This document shows positions 60,120-64,000 of a stretch of DNA of 64,000 nt, piece after piece. The stretch is from NCBI GenBank assembly GCA_034509425.1, contig JAVTVJ010000827.1, positions 1 to 64,000 on the forward strand, written 5' to 3'. The notes beneath the pieces are model-generated. The model did no database searches. It saw only the letters and a program-made list of their open reading frames with translations, and was not told the origin of the DNA. A program made the position numbers and the translations under genes. Source of the DNA: Eopsaltria australis. Lineage: Eukaryota; Chordata; Aves; Passeriformes; Petroicidae. Each line of letters starts with the position of its first letter. Position 1 is the first letter of the stretch.

Positions 60120-60681
60120 TCTGACTGGGGTAAAGCTCACAGCCCTTACAGTGCTGTGCTTTGCTTTGGTAGCTGGCATTGATAACAGAGCAGTGTTTTG
60201 GCTACTGCCAAGCAGTGCTGTCCCTGTGACATTCCTTCCCCCACTGAAGGGGATGGGGTGGGCAAGATCCTGGGAGGGGACACCAGCAGGCCAGCTGAGC
60301 CCAGTCAGCCAAAGGGATATTCCATACCATATGACATCAGCTCAGATATCTAAGGGAAGGAAGAGAGGAGGAGGAGGAGGCACTCAGGGGTGGTCCATGT
60401 TTGCCTCCTTGAACAACCGTCATGCGTGCTGAAGCCCTGCTTCCCAGAGAGTGTCCGGACATTGCTACTGATGGGAAGTAGAGATTGATTGTTTTCCCCT
60501 CTGCTCTTGTGTGCACAACTCTCAGCTTGCTTGTTCTATTTTTCTCCCCGCTGTAATAAAACTGCCTTTTCTTACCCTGATAGTCTTTTTCAATATTATC
60601 CTCTCCCCTCTCCCAGTGGGAGAGGGAGTGATAGAGTGACTGAGTGGGCACCGGGCACCTAGCCAGGGTCAACCCACGACA
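60120..60681 (+). mobile_element. ERVL-type LTR (avian)
   Basis: Contains GATAACAGAGCAGTGTTTTG, GGGATATTCCATACCATATG, a TAATAAAACTG polyadenylation-type signal and the end GGGTCAACCCACGACA, which I recall as typical of avian ERVL LTRs. The 5' end is not precisely visible, and no internal ERVL genes follow directly. Confidence 0.65.
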
Positions 60682-61439
60682 GGGAGTGTGCAGGAATATG
60701 GTTAAGGCAAGAAGCAGCAGGAAGAATCCATGGGGGAAGAAAAAGAATGATTGAAAAAAGAATGAAAATACTGAGGGTTGGAATGTTATTTGAGAATATC
60801 CTTGTCCTCAAGAACTGTGGGCTGATCCAGGACCAGCTACAGGTTCCTTGTTTCCCCATTTTCCAGGACAGGAGAAGAAGGAGGTCAGGATTTCAGGGGT
60901 TTTCTCTGTGCTGGGCAGCGGCAGGACCGGGCACAGAGGTGCGGGAACGGGAGCACGGGCTGGAGGCCTGTGCGGAGCAGTGGGGCCAGGCCGGGGCTGT
61001 GGGGCAGCTGAGGCTCTGCAATTTCCATTTGTTCCTAATTGTGATTGGAATTAACTGAAAAGTGAACTTATGGCTAAATTAGGAATGCAGATTAATATTA
61101 TAAAAGGTGATACAAAGGCTGATGCTGCTGTAACTTTGTGTGTCAAATATTTGCCAAGGCCTCTGCTGCAGAGAACCCAGAAGTGTGGGCAGCTCCAGGG
61201 AAATAGGGCAAATTAGAGATGGAGCCTCTCCAAATTACTTTCAAGCAACCAGCACAAGTGGTGTCTAAAAGCAATACCCTGTTCCAAGGCAGGCAAGGAA
61301 GGGGTCACAGCCTGGGATTGAGTCCCTGCTAAAGGCAGGGCTTTTGGAGCCTGCAATCTCTCCCTACAACACTCCTGTCCTGCCAGGCAAGAAACTGCAT
61401 GCATGGACACCAGGAGGAAAGCAGAACTGCCAAGGGTTA

Positions 61440-63520
61440 AAAAGCACATTAACTGAGCCTCCTGCCCTGCCTCAACCAGACAGGGAAAGAGAATTTGAAT
61501 TGTATGTGGATGTTAAACAGGGCCATGCCAAAGGAATTCTTGTGCTAAAATGTTTAACCCAGTGGCCAGAGAGTGGCCTCATTGTCTGCACAATTGTGCA
61601 GTCACCGCTTCAGTGGCAACTGAGGCCCAAACTGAAGGCACAAGGATCTCCTGTTGTTCAAGTCTGGCATCAAGTTCAAGCTTTGAGAACCAAAAGAGCC
61701 TCTAAATGGATGAGCAGTGCTGGGTTATTACAGTATGAAACTTGTTCAATGGAAAAGGAGGATTTAGAATTGAGGGCAGGGGAAGGGTTGAACCCAGCCT
61801 CCTGTGTGAAGGGCCCTGGACATGGGGGCTGGGGAGAAACCTATGGCTGCATTCAAGTGACAGGGCTGCAGACCCGGGATAGGAGAGATTGAGGAGACAT
61901 TCCCTGGCCTGAGGGAGAAAATGTGTTTATGGAAGGCTCTTCAAGGGCAGCAGAAAGGAAATGGGTCCCAGGATATGCTGCTATCAAGGGAAGGGAATTA
62001 GAGGAAGGGGGGAGGTTACAGGCTCAGCTCAGACACAGGAGCTCTGTGCACTTGTGAGAGCCTGGCAATTATATCAGGGAAACAGTTCACATCTTTACTG
62101 ATGCTGAGTACACACATGGAGTGGTCCATGGGTTGGGAAAACTGTGGGAGGAAAGAGATTTGCTAACCTGCACAGGAAAACCCTTCACTCATGGAAGTTG
62201 AATTACTCACCTATTGGAGCTGGTGAATTTAGCAAGAGGGAAGGCAATGATCCACGAGATGGGAACTCAGGCAAGGTGCTCAGGGGAGCCAATTGGTCAC
62301 GGACTGGCAGAGGAAGAGGCTCAGAAAGCAGCACTTTTGCCAGGAGTCTCTAAGATCCTGCCTTTAATCCCAGTGGCTCAACAGCCAGAGAAACTGTCTT
62401 TTCTTCCAGAGGAGTTGGAGATCATGAAAAAGAGTGGGGCAAAGGAGAGAGGTAAGAATTGGATTACAAAGGACAGTAAACAAAGGATACCAAAAGCTTT
62501 GGCCCTACAAATGGTAAAACAGCTCCATGAAAGGGAGTCATTGGGCCTCTCAGGATTGGGTGAAGCCTTCCTTAAGATGTCCTGCCTTGGCTCTTTCTCT
62601 TCTGCCCAAATGAGCTGTTGAAGGTTGCTTGGTTTGTGCCAAAGCAAATAACCAGGTCAGGAAGAAACTTGCCAGGGCAGGAAGGCCTTGGCCTGCACGT
62701 ACTTTCCAACAATCCCAGGTGGATTTTACTGAAATGCCCCAAGTGGGAAGGCTTCAATATCTTCTGGTAATGGCATGTCACCTAACAGAAGCATTTCCAA
62801 CAGCTTGAGTAACTGCTGCATCAGTTACTAAGGTATTTTTTGGAACAAATAACTCCAAGATATGGGATTGTGGAAGCAATAGACTCAGATAGCAGATGCA
62901 TTTTTTTAAGGAAAGATCCTTCAGAGGCTTCAAGCTGCTTTAGGAACACAATGGGACCACCAAAACCCCGGGCAATCGCAGAGTTTGGGTTGGGTATAAA
63001 GAATGAATGGTGAAACACCTTTTGAAACTGCTGATAGAAACCAAGATGCCATGGGTAAGGCTTTTGCCATTGGCTCTGGCAAGAATACAAGCAAGACCTG
63101 GGGGACAGCTTCAATTATCTCCCTTGCAATTGCTGTCTGGAATTCCATACCCTGGTAATTCTGCACCTAGTGTGGGGCTGGAGATAAGGGATGTCTGTTT
63201 CAAGCAGTGTGTGGCCAGAATCCTGTCTCTTGTGAAATCTCTTGCACAGGAAGCTCGGCTGGCACAGAGCCTGCCTTGGCACTTTGCTGCTCACAACATG
63301 CAAGCAGGACTTTGGGTGGTGCTCCAGGAGTGCAAAGAAGCAGCACTGGTGGCCAAGTGGCGTGGCCCATTGCAAGTGTCCCTGAGCACAGAAACAGGCG
63401 CCAGCAGAGCTGAACACGGGGGGACCCCTCAGCCTGGCCTCAAGGTGTCTGAAGCCCTGCAGATTTGGACTTGCCGGCTGCAGCAGGAGGATGGGAGGCC
63501 GCCACTGAGCCTGCACTGAA
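61440..63520 (+). pseudogene. pol: heavily decayed gammaretrovirus-like pol
   Basis: Scattered remnants in order: the RT-RNase H connection (FELYVDVKQGHAKGILVLK, 61,490), RNase H (FTDAEYTHGVVHGLGKLWEE, 62,100), integrase core (QVDFTEMPQVGRLQYLLVMA, 62,710) and integrase C-terminal part (MPWVRLLPLALARIQA, 63,050; KWRGPLQVS, 63,360). Many stops and frame changes separate them, and the second integrase Asp region is barely readable. It is far older than ERV-1 or ERV-2. No matching LTR pair was identified. Confidence 0.72.
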
Positions 63521-64000
63521 GGCAACGCAGCAGCAGCCAGGGCTCCACAGCGGGGGAAGCCCCTGGGCCTGCCCACACATCCTCTGCTGAAATCGTCTGC
63601 CTGGGCACCCTCCTTTGGCCTCTCCAGCCACTCGGGGCCAATCCTTGCTGGCACTCTTGCAGCTTCAGTGCTTTCTGTGCCTGCACTCGCCACAGGGGCT
63701 GCGGAAAACAATGTGAGAATTCGACTCTGGCTCTCAATTAAACTCACACACTGGGCTGGGTGGGATTAGATTGTTGACAAATATACCAAGTTTAAAATCT
63801 ATAAAATTGATTTCTCTAGTCAGGCTTGGTTTGCCTTTGCCTTGGGCAAAGAAATTGAAAGGGCTTTTTTTAGGGAACGTTACAGCACTCAAGGGAGATG
63901 AGCTGAACATCTCAACAGACTGGGAATGGCCCAAAAGATTCCCAAAAAGATAACGACCATCAACAGAACATCAACGTCCATCAGCAAACATCAACCAACA
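63521..64000. other. end of window, nothing recognised
   Basis: 63,521-63,720 is GC-rich with antisense open frames but no domain. The remainder is mixed sequence ending in CATCAAC-type short repeats. Confidence 0.4.

Overview
The window looks like a piece of bird, most probably passerine, MHC chromosome. The basis is an intact seven-coding-exon MHC class I heavy-chain gene, two decayed MHC class II beta remnants, three closely related C2H2 zinc-finger genes with the EKPHKC/GERPYEC linker style, a RhoGAP-domain pseudogene, a CR1-type LINE 3' end, and several generations of endogenous retroviruses (ERVs). No bacterial features, CRISPR array or rRNA was seen. The species is inferred, not shown.

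Layout. 1-6,555 is AT-rich, with no firmly supported gene and one candidate exon. 6,556-9,700 holds a GC-rich LTR-like insert and one candidate exon. 9,712-14,098 is a segmental-duplication block (copy 1): CpG-rich promoter-like sequence, a purine tract and zinc-finger gene 1. 14,100-16,500 has a CR1 fragment and an LTR-like repeat. 16,939-21,025 (minus) is the class I gene. Its introns 2 and 3 are filled by minisatellites, and its promoter carries CCAAT boxes and a TGACGTCA X2-like box. 21,026-23,831 repeats the promoter and exon 1 without the rest of the gene.

Two gammaretrovirus-like ERVs sit in that duplicated promoter. ERV-1 (23,832-31,123) is young: 431-bp LTRs that are nearly identical, a CCGG target duplication, an open 1,162-codon pol and no env. 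ERV-2 (31,255-40,237) is older and full length, with broken gag, pol and env. Its left flank is class I promoter sequence and its right flank is the zinc-finger block, so it marks a rearrangement junction.

40,238-45,356 is zinc-finger block copy 2 (zinc-finger gene 2), which gained a 458-bp solo LTR. Then come a CCCAGT-rich simple-repeat tract, a class II beta tail pseudogene (46,836-47,050), a minus-strand class II (betaretrovirus-like) ERV with one LTR (47,586-52,150), a RhoGAP pseudogene (minus, about 52,740-54,889), a second class II beta remnant (55,150-56,375), zinc-finger gene 3 in inverted orientation (57,925-58,776), an ERVL-type LTR ending at 60,681, and a heavily decayed gammaretroviral pol (about 61,440-63,520).

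Functionally, the only clearly intact cellular genes are the class I gene and the zinc-finger coding exons. The region shows repeated duplication of promoter-plus-first-exon and zinc-finger blocks, with retroviruses at or near the breakpoints.
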